From: DASRHT01 sp035650355
Lineage (GTDB): Bacteria; Chloroflexota; Ktedonobacteria; Ktedonobacterales; Ktedonobacteraceae
Direction of reading: 5' to 3'
NCBI GenBank assembly: GCA_035650355.1
Contig: DASRHT010000031.1
Span: 62,001-126,000 of the forward strand
Length of the DNA stretch: 64,000 nucleotides
Both the position numbers and the translations under genes were made by a program. Below are positions 26,758 to 34,924 of the stretch, piece by piece; position 1 is the stretch's first letter; every line of letters starts with the position of its first letter. The notes under the pieces are model-generated. The model was not told where the DNA came from, ran no database searches, and was given only the letters and a program-made list of their open reading frames with translations.

Positions 26758-26838
26758 GAATGAACCTCAAGCGTCGGCATAGTAAGGAACCAGGCACTGC
26801 TCGCTACCTGCTCGGCTTAGCGCAAAGAAAGTGGAACC

Positions 26839-27759
26839 ATGACACAGATGTACAAACCGCATCTCTCATTCGCCACGACCAGTCCCCAGGGCTTACGACA
26901 CGATATCCTCCCCATGCGCCTTTATCATAAAGCCAAAAAGTTAGGTGTATGGGACCCGCGCAGCATCGATTTTTCGCAGGATGTAATCGACTGGCAAAAT
27001 TGCAATGAGGGCGAAAGGGAAACCATTCTAAGATTGACCTCCCTGTTTCAAGCGGGAGAAGAGAGCGTGACGCTCGATCTGCTGCCGCTGATCCTCACGG
27101 TTGCGCAGGAGGGCCATCTTGAGGAAGAGATGTTTCTGACCACCTTCCTGTGGGAAGAGGCAAAACACACCGAATTCTTCCGTCGCTTCCTTGACGAGGT
27201 GGTACAGGAGCGCATCGACCTGCATCATTTTCACACCACCAGCTACCGCCAGCTCTTTTATGAGGAGTTGCCCGCGACCATGTATGCGCTGCTGCACGAC
27301 CCCTCTCCAGAGGCGCAGGCCAGGGCTTCCGTCACCTACAATATGATCATCGAGGGCGTGCTGGCGGAGACGGGCTATCAAACCTATTTCGATATCCTGG
27401 TCGCAAATAACCTCATGCCGGGCCTTCAGCAGGGGATCAGCTATCTCAAACGCGACGAGTCGCGCCACATCGCTTACGGCGTGTATCTGATCTCGCGTCT
27501 CGTAGCCCAGAATCCTGCGCTCTGGTCGGTCGTCGAGGCTCGCATGAACGAGCTGTTGCCATTGGCGCTCGGCATCGTGCAAGAATCAGATGATTATCCT
27601 GAAGAGGCAGAGCGACCCTTCGGCATCAACATGCAGAGCTATATGGGCTATGCGATGATGCAGTTCAATAAGCGCGTCGCCCGCATCGAAAAAGCCAGAA
27701 ACCAGACGCTGGCCCAACTCTACGAACTGGCCGAGAACGAAGACGAGATCGTGGTGTAG
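26839..27759 (+). CDS. R2-like ligand-binding oxidase
   Basis: 306 residues, ferritin fold. All metal ligands known from R2lox are present with constant spacing: E74, E107, H110, E172, E207 and H210 (in GEESVTLD, WEEAKHTEFF, YNMIIEG, DESRHIAYG). V77 and Y167 match the valine and tyrosine that form the ether cross-link. R2lox proteins carry a Mn/Fe centre and oxidise an unknown substrate; they are not ribonucleotide reductases. The TAG stop (27757-27759) is supplied by a REP-like repeat. A strong promoter/operator lies 82 nt upstream, so the gene seems individually regulated. Confidence 0.93.
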   Translation: MTQMYKPHLSFATTSPQGLRHDILPMRLYHKAKKLGVWDPRSIDFSQDVIDWQNCNEGERETILRLTSLFQAGEESVTLDLLPLILTVAQEGHLEEEMFLTTFLWEEAKHTEFFRRFLDEVVQERIDLHHFHTTSYRQLFYEELPATMYALLHDPSPEAQARASVTYNMIIEGVLAETGYQTYFDILVANNLMPGLQQGISYLKRDESRHIAYGVYLISRLVAQNPALWSVVEARMNELLPLALGIVQESDDYPEEAERPFGINMQSYMGYAMMQFNKRVARIEKARNQTLAQLYELAENEDEIVV

Positions 27760-27822
27760 GGGCAGTGCCTTGCGCCTGCCCTGTGAAGGGATACGAGGGC
27801 AGGCGCAAGGCACTGCCCCTAC
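27756..27822. repeat. REP-like repeat, 27-bp perfect arms, containing the R2-like oxidase stop codon
   Basis: Arms 27756-27782 and 27796-27822 are exact complements, each ending in GTAGGGGCAG at the outside; the loop has 13 nt. The oxidase stop codon is the TAG of the first GTAGGGG. Confidence 0.85.
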
Positions 27823-27925
27823 CAACCCATCCATACCAGCCCTATTCCCCAAAGATGGTATACTGACACTAATTCAGGCAAAAAACCAGCATTAGAGATC
27901 GCCTGGAGCGTTGGGAGATTTTTTG

Positions 27926-28678
27926 ATGAGAGATACACACGTAGGACTCCAATTATATACCGTGCGGGACCAGACGGCACAGGACTTCAAGCGGACGGTG
28001 CAGCGGGTGGCCGAAATGGGATACTCCGCTATAGAGTTCGCCGGATATGGCGGCCTGATGTCCAGAGATATGGCGGCGCTGCTGGCCGACACAGGCCTGC
28101 GAGCTGCCGGTACCCACATCGGCCTGCCCATGCTGGAGCAAAATATCGAGCGTGAACTGAACTACTGTCTCGATATCGGCTGTCCCTTCCTGGTAATGCC
28201 CTCCCTCCCGCCTGAACTGCGCAACGCCGAGAGCATCCACGCTCTGGCAACGCGCCTGAACAGAGCGGGACAACGCTGCCAGCAGCGCGGCGTGACGCTG
28301 GCCTACCACAACCACGCTTTTGAATTTGAGTGCGACCAGCAGAGCAATGAATATTTGCTCGATATTCTCCTTAATGAAACAGATCCCGCGGTAGTCAAGC
28401 TGGAGTTTGATGTCTACTGGGCCGCCTTTGCGGGCGTCGATCCGGTGGCGTACCTGCGGCGCTATGCCGAACGGGTCCCTTTGCTTCACCTCAAGGATAT
28501 GGCAGCCGACCGCACATTCACCGAGGTGGGCGATGGCACACTGGATATGGCGCGCATCTGTGAAGTGGCGCTGGAGGGTGGCACGCGTTTCTTGCTCGTC
28601 GAGAACGATCAGCCGCGCGTCCCTTCATTGGAAAGCGCACGCCGTTCACTGGAGAATCTCAACCGTATGCTGGAATAA
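27926..28678 (+). CDS. Sugar phosphate isomerase/epimerase family protein
   Basis: 250 residues of xylose-isomerase-like TIM barrel type: LQLYTVRDQT, AEMGYSAIEFAGYGG, TLAYHNHAFEFE (metal-site histidine), VKLEFDVYWAAFAGVD, VPLLHLKDMA and GDGTLDMARI. The metal-binding Glu, Asp and His positions of the family are kept. It likely isomerises or epimerises a sugar, inositol derivative or 3-keto sugar; the substrate cannot be told. GGGAG at 27913-27917 selects ATG 27926. It is 104 nt downstream of the REP repeat. Confidence 0.88.
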   Translation: MRDTHVGLQLYTVRDQTAQDFKRTVQRVAEMGYSAIEFAGYGGLMSRDMAALLADTGLRAAGTHIGLPMLEQNIERELNYCLDIGCPFLVMPSLPPELRNAESIHALATRLNRAGQRCQQRGVTLAYHNHAFEFECDQQSNEYLLDILLNETDPAVVKLEFDVYWAAFAGVDPVAYLRRYAERVPLLHLKDMAADRTFTEVGDGTLDMARICEVALEGGTRFLLVENDQPRVPSLESARRSLENLNRMLE

Positions 28679-28791
28679 GGGCGTGATTATGGCGTCATCA
28701 TAGTTACCTTGTAATAGTGTAATTGTCACCCTTATATAGATACAGTAGCACATATCAATCACTTTATCCTCTCTGGAAGGAGCAGCCTGGT

Positions 28792-30126
28792 ATGGAGATT
28801 GAAGTCCCTGGAAGTGTTCCGTGCTCCAACGCCGCTTTCGCAGCTAGCTTCGCTCAGGAGCACGGAATCGAAGTAGAACGACAGCAGCAAGCACGCGAAT
28901 ATGCACGTATCCATCGACGGCTTTCCTTGCTGGAAATCGCTATTGTCGTCGCTGGACTCGCCATTGTTTTTAGCGCCGGACTGGATAAGTGGTTGCGCGA
29001 TCTGCTACAGGGTTTCGCTCAAAGTTTCGCTCCCCTGAACTGGCAACCGCTGGCAGGCTGGTTCCCTTTGCAGCTCTTATTGTACTTCCTGATCATCACC
29101 TTCGTTCTTACCATCGTGTTTATTCCCCTGGCGTATTACGCAGGCTTCGTGTTGCCGCGCCGCTACGGCATCTCCGTGATGACCTTCAAAGCCTGGGTCG
29201 TCAATCGCTTGAAAGGCGCGACTATCGGTTTTATCTTCCAGGCTGTGCTCATTTCGTTGATCTATGCATTGCTGGCCATCCAGCCGCGCTGGTGGTGGCT
29301 CTGGACCGGAATTATCCTGCTCTTCTTCTCCGTGATAATGGCTAATCTCGCACCCATCCTCTTTTTCCCTCTTTTCTACAAGTTTACGCCTTTACCGGAG
29401 GGAGAGCTGAAGCAGCGATTGGTGGAACTGGCAGCACGCGCTCGTACCAGCGTGCGCGGCGTTTACGTGATGAGAATGAGCGATAAGACGACCAGTGCCA
29501 ACGCGGCTTTGATGGGACTGGGCAACACGCGCCGCATCGTTATCGGCGATACCATGATAGACCGCTACACGCCCGACGAGATCGAAGTTGTACTGGCGCA
29601 CGAACTCGGACACCACCTGCATAGCGATATCTGGAAACTGATCATCAGCCAGAGCGTGCTTACGTTCGGAGGACTCTATATCGCTCATCTTGCCTTGCAA
29701 TGGGTTGTTGATACGCAGCATGTTTACCAGTCTCTGACCGATCCAGCGACTCTGCCCTTCCTTTTTGTGCTCGTTGCCTTCTACGGCCTGATCATCACGC
29801 CGCTTGGCAATATGTACAGCAGGCGGCTTGAATATCAGGCCGATGAGTACGCGCTCCAAGCCACGCGGAAAGTGGAGGCATTTCAAGCGGCGATGGCCCG
29901 GCTCGCCAATCAGAATCTGACCGTAGTCGAGCCGTCGCCTATCATCGAATTCCTCTTCCACTCGCACCCATCCGTAAGCAAACGGATCAAGCACGCGGAC
30001 GCCTTCGCCAGCTCGGCTCAGGCTTTGAGCGCATCTCTTAACGCGGACAATCGCTCTGCTACTACATCGACCGATCCATCGGGCATGTTCAGCAGCGGCT
30101 CATCCACGCCCGATTCGGCCCACTGA
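28792..30126 (+). CDS. M48 (Ste24/CAAX protease 1-type) membrane metalloprotease
   Basis: 444 residues from ATG 28792 (AAGGAG about 10 nt upstream). Membrane helices lie near 45-65, 90-120, 150-190 and 270-330. The zinc motif is VLAHELGHHLHSD, with the third ligand in EYQADEYALQ. The layout matches the Ste24 family, which cleaves membrane or lipidated proteins and helps clear stalled substrates. The C-terminal 36 residues are Ser/Ala-rich and are encoded opposite the end of the LLM gene, a 109-nt tail-to-tail overlap. Confidence 0.92.
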   Translation: MEIEVPGSVPCSNAAFAASFAQEHGIEVERQQQAREYARIHRRLSLLEIAIVVAGLAIVFSAGLDKWLRDLLQGFAQSFAPLNWQPLAGWFPLQLLLYFLIITFVLTIVFIPLAYYAGFVLPRRYGISVMTFKAWVVNRLKGATIGFIFQAVLISLIYALLAIQPRWWWLWTGIILLFFSVIMANLAPILFFPLFYKFTPLPEGELKQRLVELAARARTSVRGVYVMRMSDKTTSANAALMGLGNTRRIVIGDTMIDRYTPDEIEVVLAHELGHHLHSDIWKLIISQSVLTFGGLYIAHLALQWVVDTQHVYQSLTDPATLPFLFVLVAFYGLIITPLGNMYSRRLEYQADEYALQATRKVEAFQAAMARLANQNLTVVEPSPIIEFLFHSHPSVSKRIKHADAFASSAQALSASLNADNRSATTSTDPSGMFSSGSSTPDSAH

Positions 30127-31082
30127 TCGAGCTTTGCCACCATCTCCGCGGACGTACCAACAATGGAGACAGCATCGAGCATACGCGCACTGACGGCCTC
30201 GACTGCTGTCTTCATCCCGCCCTTCCAACCCTCTATCACCGCCTGGACATCCTCGCCAAAGCCGTTGCGCGTCAGCATCTGCGCGTAGTAAACGCCCATC
30301 CGCCCGATATAATAGGCCAGCGGCATCGCGGCGCTGGTGCGAGCTGCCTGCCGCTCCTCCTCGGTTGTATTGTCGCTCAGCATGACGCTGGTAACGTATG
30401 GCGCGATGGCGGCGCTATGTGGCGGTCGCCCGGCGGCACGCGATCCTTCATCCAGCAAGGCGCGCATCTCGCCCCATTTCGTGTCGGGCCAGTAGACCGG
30501 GAGGGCGCCATCGGCAATCTCGCCTGTCTGCTCCAGATTCTTTGGCCCCATCGCGGCTATATAGATAGGCAAGTCCGCACGCAAGGGGGTAAAGCGCAAT
30601 TTGAAGCCGCGCTCTAGATTGAAGAACGCGCCGTGATAGACCAGCTTCTCGCCGCGCAGGATCATGCGAATAATCTCAACATACTCGCGCGTCCGCTTGA
30701 CCGGCTTGGCGAAGGGAACGCCGTGCCAGTGCTCGATCACGTTGGCACCCGATGGACCCAGGCCGAGCAGGATGCGCCCGCCTGACCGCTCATCCAGCGT
30801 GGCAACGGTACTGGCGAGCAGGGCGGGGGTGCGCGAATAAATATTGGCGATGCCCGCGCCGATTTTGATGCGTTTCGTCGCGTTCACGAGGTCGGCCATC
30901 GACGTAAAAAGTTCGTAGCCCCAGGATTCGCCCAGCCAGATAGAGTCGAAGCCCAGCTCATCGGCGATCTTAACCTTCTCGACGACCGCGTTCCATTCGC
31001 CGGGGAAATTGGGCGAGTCTGCTACAAAGCCAATACGGGCGCGATACGCTTTTTTCGCAGCTTCTGAGGATGCGTCTGTCAT
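30018..31082 (-). CDS. LLM-class (F420-dependent type) oxidoreductase
   Basis: 354 residues from ATG 31082 (GGATGGAG upstream); longer readings to 31163 lack a site. Luciferase-like TIM barrel: RIGFVADSPNFPGEW, DELGFDSIWLGESWG, IKIGAGIANIYSRTPALLA, GGRILLGLGPSGANVIEHWH, REYVEIIRMILRGE and LPIYIAAMGPKNLEQTGEIA. This sequence type is the F420-dependent branch (methylene-H4MPT reductase-like). The substrate is unknown. It overlaps the end of the M48 gene on the opposite strand by 109 nt. Confidence 0.9.
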   Translation of the reverse strand: MTDASSEAAKKAYRARIGFVADSPNFPGEWNAVVEKVKIADELGFDSIWLGESWGYELFTSMADLVNATKRIKIGAGIANIYSRTPALLASTVATLDERSGGRILLGLGPSGANVIEHWHGVPFAKPVKRTREYVEIIRMILRGEKLVYHGAFFNLERGFKLRFTPLRADLPIYIAAMGPKNLEQTGEIADGALPVYWPDTKWGEMRALLDEGSRAAGRPPHSAAIAPYVTSVMLSDNTTEEERQAARTSAAMPLAYYIGRMGVYYAQMLTRNGFGEDVQAVIEGWKGGMKTAVEAVSARMLDAVSIVGTSAEMVAKLDQWAESGVDEPLLNMPDGSVDVVAERLSALRDALKA

Positions 31083-31168
31083 TCCAATGCTCCATCCTTC
31101 CAAAGGAAATAGGTGGGATAACGTTCCCACTGCCAGACCATTATATCTCACGAAGATGGGCACGGAGA

Positions 31169-32413
31169 TCAGGAGGAACTAATTACGCCTACCGACGGCA
31201 GCCGCTTCACGATCCAGCGCAGGCTAATGCCCTGCACCAGCAGCGTAAAGAGCACGACGGCGTAGGTCGAGAAAATTAATGAACTGCGATCAGGCACCTC
31301 CAGAGGGAGCGCGAGCACCAGCGCCAGCGAGAGCGCCCCGCGCAGACCGCTCCAGAAAATTGTAAAGCGCCAGGAACGCAAACGCAGCCCGGGAAAGGAT
31401 GCCAGGCGGCGCGGCAGGAGCAGTACCATAATAAAGCGCGCCAGCAATACCGCGATAATCGACAGCCCGGCGACCAGTAACAGGTGAAGGGCTTCTCCAC
31501 TGGCAAGAAAACTGGTCGGATTGAGCTGGACGCCGACCAGCAAAAAAAGTAATGCATTGACAACAAAGGCCACAATACTCCAGAAGTCATCGACAAAGTC
31601 GCGGGTGCGCGCGGACATGCCCATCCGCTGCCCATAGCTTCCCAGGATCAGGCCCGCCATAATTACCGCCAGAATACCAGACGCGTGCAGAGAATCCGCC
31701 AGCAAATAGACGCCATACGCCGTTACAATCGTAATGGTGGTCTCGATCAGAGGATCGTCAATGAATTTGACAAAGCGGCTAATGAGGAAGCCGGCTATGC
31801 TACCGATCAGCACACCTCCTCCGGCCTCTAATAACAGCGTTTCCAGCCCCAAGGTCAGTATCTGTCCTGTCGTCATCGCTTGCCGATGAACAAAAATAAG
31901 CACGAAGGCCAGGAAAACCTGGTAGAGCGAACCAGCCACGCCATCATTAAAGAGGCTCTCCCCCTCAATAATCGTAGAGAGGTCCTCATCCACCTTCAAT
32001 TGCCGAAATAGCCCCAACACGGCTACCGGATCGGTTGGTGAGAGAATAGCTGCCAAGAGAAACGCATCCACCCAGATCAGGCCCGCGAAGAAGTGCAACA
32101 GCAACGCAATCAGTACCAGCGAGAGCAGCAACCCTGGTACAGCCAGTAGGAAAATCACCAGCCAGTTTTTACGCAAACGCTCTATCTGGATGGACCAGGA
32201 ACCCTCAAAGAGCAGCGCCGGCAGAAAAACGAACAGCACAAGATCGGGCGTCAGACGCACCCCCGATACATGCCCAAAAATCCCTATCAGCAGCCCCACA
32301 ACCACCAGGCCCAGCGTATACGGTACCGTCAAGCGCCGCGTGATAAAAATCACCGTCAAGGCAATAAGCAGGAGAATGACCAGCAAGCGAACAATCGTAG
32401 CGATATCCGTCAT
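31169..32413 (-). CDS. Na+/H+ antiporter, CPA1/NhaP type
   Basis: About 414 residues from ATG 32413 (AGAGAGATG upstream). Twelve or so hydrophobic helices are visible. Family motifs are FLPALLFEGSW, AAILSPTDPVAVLGLF (the discontinuous ion-binding helix), EGESLFNDGVAGSLY (the paired N-D ion site), and a C-terminal FWSGLRGALSLALVLALP. It exchanges Na+ or K+ for protons across the cytoplasmic membrane. No long cytoplasmic tail is present. It is followed by the LLM gene after 86 nt on the same strand. Confidence 0.93.
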   Translation of the reverse strand: MTDIATIVRLLVILLLIALTVIFITRRLTVPYTLGLVVVGLLIGIFGHVSGVRLTPDLVLFVFLPALLFEGSWSIQIERLRKNWLVIFLLAVPGLLLSLVLIALLLHFFAGLIWVDAFLLAAILSPTDPVAVLGLFRQLKVDEDLSTIIEGESLFNDGVAGSLYQVFLAFVLIFVHRQAMTTGQILTLGLETLLLEAGGGVLIGSIAGFLISRFVKFIDDPLIETTITIVTAYGVYLLADSLHASGILAVIMAGLILGSYGQRMGMSARTRDFVDDFWSIVAFVVNALLFLLVGVQLNPTSFLASGEALHLLLVAGLSIIAVLLARFIMVLLLPRRLASFPGLRLRSWRFTIFWSGLRGALSLALVLALPLEVPDRSSLIFSTYAVVLFTLLVQGISLRWIVKRLPSVGVISSS

Positions 32414-32491
32414 AGCATCTCTCTGAAGCAAATCGCCAATCCCATCAACACAACAAAAAATCACGCTCCATTATACGATGCTGTGACAACT

Positions 32492-32607
32492 GTAGGGGCA
32501 GGGCTAGCCCCTGCCCTGTTCAACCCCATCAATCGATAGGGGCAATGCTACCCCCTGCCCTGTTTAACCCATCAATCGATAGGGCAGGGCTGGCCCCTGC
32601 CCCCCTA
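32492..32607. repeat. Tandem array of three REP-like palindromes
   Basis: Copies at 32492-32518, 32537-32562 and 32580-32607 are separated by near-identical spacers containing AACCCCATCAATCGA / AACCCATCAATCGA, so the unit is about 44 bp. The last copy, read on the minus strand, starts with the TAG stop codon of the lipoprotein gene (32605-32607). Confidence 0.85.
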
Positions 32608-33138
32608 CTGGACCACCACAGTAAACGGGATCGCGGTGATGTACATGGGGCATATCTCCCCAGGTTTGCAGAGCGGCTGGCTCTGGAAAAGCAACTGCGT
32701 CGTTCCCGTCTCCTTCGCCACAAAACGCCAGATGCAGACATTGTCAGCCTTCCAGGCGTAACCGGCAGGCGGCTGGAGTTGCAGCCCGTGCAGAGCGGTT
32801 CCAGGCCCTCCCCATTTATGTCCGAAGGGTAAGTGTACCTCAATAATATCGCCGACATGCGCGGTGATGGTGCTATCCATATTCGTCAGTTGAATGAGGA
32901 CATTGGCCTTCGTGGGCGCGCTGTCCACCACCATATCGCTCGGACAGCCAACAGAGGTGCCGTAGCCCTTCACAGGGCCGGAGGTTGGCGGCGTTGTTGG
33001 CGTTGGGGTCTGCCCCCCGCCTCCGCCCGTCGTTCCAGCATTTGAGCCACAGGCAGCAAGCATAAAAATGAGCGCGAGTATACTACAAAATAAGACCAAT
33101 TGCCGTTGGGGATGCTGTCTATTATGAATTATGTGCAT
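32605..33138 (-). CDS. Lipoprotein with a chagasin-like beta domain (tentative)
   Basis: 177 residues. The signal peptide ends in the lipobox MLAAC, so the mature protein is lipid-anchored at Cys30; a Gly/Thr/Pro linker follows. The folded part (about 60-177) has VGDIIEVHLP, PPAGYAWKADN and TGTTQLLFQSQ, arranged as in the I42 (chagasin) cysteine-protease inhibitors, where the G-Y-x-W loop and a G-T-x-x-L-x-F strand are conserved. Four cysteines, two near the end, suggest a disulphide. The inhibitor role is a guess. Its stop TAG belongs to a REP repeat. Confidence 0.7.
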   Translation of the reverse strand: MHIIHNRQHPQRQLVLFCSILALIFMLAACGSNAGTTGGGGGQTPTPTTPPTSGPVKGYGTSVGCPSDMVVDSAPTKANVLIQLTNMDSTITAHVGDIIEVHLPFGHKWGGPGTALHGLQLQPPAGYAWKADNVCIWRFVAKETGTTQLLFQSQPLCKPGEICPMYITAIPFTVVVQ

Positions 33139-33219
33139 AGATGAACTCCTAAATCATTATTCGTCACAAACAATACTCCCTATCTATGATCCTGACGTGC
33201 CTGCAAAAGAAAAAGTTCC

Positions 33220-33816
33220 CTATGATTGTGTAGAGAGCATCACCAGCAATTCTTCGGTATCCGACAAAAAGCGGCGAGTGGAGAGCACCTGGTGAGCCAG
33301 CCCCAGGCGCATTGCTTCTTGCGCATTGAGCGTTTCGCCACTGCGCATCAGACGCGAGGTGTTTTCTTGCCCAATGGCGGCGGGAAGATATATAGCGGTG
33401 GCAGAAGGGAAAACTTTGGCGTTGACCGAGGGCAGGCGAAACAGCGCGTCTTCGCGAGCAATCACGGTATCGCAGAGAGCCGCTAGCTCGCAGCCAGCTC
33501 CATACGCGCTCCCCTTGACCAGCGCCACTGTGGGGATGCCGCATGCTCGCAGTTCTTCAAAAAGGGCGCAGGTCTCTCTGGCCTCACGCAGCAACTTCGC
33601 CCTGTGTTCCTCAGCGTCATCAGGAAGATCCACGCCTGCACAAAAGGCGCGTTCGCCCGTTCCGGTTATCACGATAAGATGGGGTGCCTGCCCGGTAGCC
33701 TTACGCAATGCACCATTCAGCGAGCCAAGCATTTCAGCGGTGAGCGGATTCAGGGGGTCGCGATTCAGGATCAGCCAGAGGATATTTTTGTGTAAGCGGA
33801 TGTGGAGATCTGGCAT
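33220..33816 (-). CDS. Short enoyl-CoA hydratase/isomerase family protein
   Basis: 198 residues of crotonase fold: LIVITGTGERAFCAGVDLPD holds one half of the oxyanion hole and GSAYGAGCELAALCDTVIA the other. The usual catalytic Glu positions are not clear (RLPSVNAKVFPSATAIYLPA). It is about 60 residues shorter than typical hydratases and lacks most of the C-terminal helical trimerisation domain. It may act on acyl-CoA but may also be a degenerate paralogue. It follows the paa-like cluster, separated by a 26-bp hairpin. Confidence 0.8.
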   Translation of the reverse strand: MPDLHIRLHKNILWLILNRDPLNPLTAEMLGSLNGALRKATGQAPHLIVITGTGERAFCAGVDLPDDAEEHRAKLLREARETCALFEELRACGIPTVALVKGSAYGAGCELAALCDTVIAREDALFRLPSVNAKVFPSATAIYLPAAIGQENTSRLMRSGETLNAQEAMRLGLAHQVLSTRRFLSDTEELLVMLSTQS

Positions 33817-33834
33817 GGATTTTTCCTATTATTT

Positions 33835-33894
33835 TATCAACTTGATTGAGTGCTCGTGCGGCGTATGTCGCACGAGCACTCAATCAAGTTGATA
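33835..33894. terminator. 26-bp perfect hairpin between the two hydratase genes
   Basis: Arms 33835-33860 and 33869-33894 are exact complements with an 8-nt centre. It begins 6 nt beyond the stop of the hydratase that ends the paa-like operon (minus strand), so it probably terminates it. Confidence 0.75.
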
Positions 33895-33900
33895 TATCTA

Positions 33901-34701
33901 TTATTTGCCCTGGAAAGCTCCCTGACGCTTTTCGACGTAGGCGGCGAGGCCCTCTTTGGCGTCTTCGCCCTGGAAGCAGAGCTGCTGGAGTTCGCGCTCA
34001 AGGGCGAGGGCTTCGGAGAAGGCAATTTCGGAGCCGGACTGCACAGAGCGTTTGATGCGCCCAACGGTCTTGGAGGCACGATTGGGCGGGCAGAACGTCC
34101 TGGCGTATTCCATGACCTTCTCCCAGAAACCTTCTGATTCGTAGATGTAGTTGATCAGGCCAAGCTCCTGCGCCTCTTCAAAGGTCATTAGCTTGCCCTC
34201 GGTCATCAATTCGATGGCCTTGTTTTTGGGTAGCGCGCGCGCCATACGCTGCGTGCCGCCTGTGCCGGGGAGCACGCCCAGGTTGATCTCTGGCAGCCCG
34301 ACGCGACCTGCGTTGCGGCGCGCGATACGGATATCACAGGCCAGCGCGATCTCCAGGCCGCCGCCGACGGTGTGACCGTTCAGCGCGGCAATTACTAGCT
34401 TGGGCGTCTGCTCAAGACGCGTCAGAGTCTCGTTGGCGTGGAGGCAAAAATAATATTTGAAGGTCGGCGTTACGGCATTGAGCATGCTGATCTCGGCGCC
34501 CGCGCAGAAGAATTTCTCGCCCGCGCCACGAACGACGATCACATGAACATTCTCGTCGAAGCGAGCCTGCAATATGGCGTCATCCAACTGGCGCATCATC
34601 TCATAGCTATACGTATTGGCCGGGGCGTTGGTAAGCTCGATGACGGCAATCCCCTCGGTTACACTGTAATTTACCAGCGTGCGTTCTGTTGTCGTAGTCA
34701 C
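33901..34701 (-). CDS. Enoyl-CoA hydratase/isomerase (PaaF/PaaG-like)
   Basis: 266 residues. Crotonase motifs: VHVIVVRGAGEKFFCAGAEI, NGHTVGGGLEIALACDIRIA, VGLPEINLGVLPGTGGTQRM (carries the catalytic acid region) and a complete C-terminal helical part. In phenylacetate-type pathways such enzymes follow the epoxidase and isomerise or hydrate the ring-opened CoA ester. The start is a GTG at 34701 that overlaps the TGA of the zinc-ribbon gene (GTGA), so it is translationally coupled and is the last gene of the paa-like operon. Confidence 0.9.
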   Translation of the reverse strand: MTTTTERTLVNYSVTEGIAVIELTNAPANTYSYEMMRQLDDAILQARFDENVHVIVVRGAGEKFFCAGAEISMLNAVTPTFKYYFCLHANETLTRLEQTPKLVIAALNGHTVGGGLEIALACDIRIARRNAGRVGLPEINLGVLPGTGGTQRMARALPKNKAIELMTEGKLMTFEEAQELGLINYIYESEGFWEKVMEYARTFCPPNRASKTVGRIKRSVQSGSEIAFSEALALERELQQLCFQGEDAKEGLAAYVEKRQGAFQGK

Positions 34702-34919
34702 GGTTGATCTTCCTTTCGTGCTGCGTAGTCTATCAACACGTCATCATCCTTGACGCGTTCAAAAGGTGTACGGCAGGCGTTGCAATAATATTGCACGGTC
34801 AACAGTTGCTGACCGAACAAAGAGAAGAATTCGGTATCGGTGGAACGGCAGTAAGGACAGGCGACCTGCGTCTCCCTTTCCCCGCTCTGCGGCCCATTGG
34901 TATTATATCCCATCGCCAT
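34698..34919 (-). CDS. PaaD-type zinc beta-ribbon protein (separate half of PaaD)
   Basis: About 73 residues from ATG 34919 (or ATG 34913). Two CxxC pairs (VACPYCRSTDTEFFSLFGQQ and YYCNACRTPFERVKD) reproduce the zinc ribbon that in proteobacterial PaaD is fused to the C-terminus of a DUF59 domain. Here the DUF59 part is its own gene (35920-36273) with paaB and paaC between. It is presumably an Fe-S/di-iron maturation helper for the epoxidase. The start overlaps nothing, lying 5 nt after the paaC stop; the end overlaps the hydratase start. Confidence 0.82.
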   Translation of the reverse strand: MAMGYNTNGPQSGERETQVACPYCRSTDTEFFSLFGQQLLTVQYYCNACRTPFERVKDDDVLIDYAARKEDQP

Positions 34920-34924
34920 ACAGA

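Noticed and set aside
32492..32607. CRISPR-like repeat array
   Set aside because: Only three units, the spacers are nearly identical to one another and the repeat is a GC palindrome scattered elsewhere; no cas genes.
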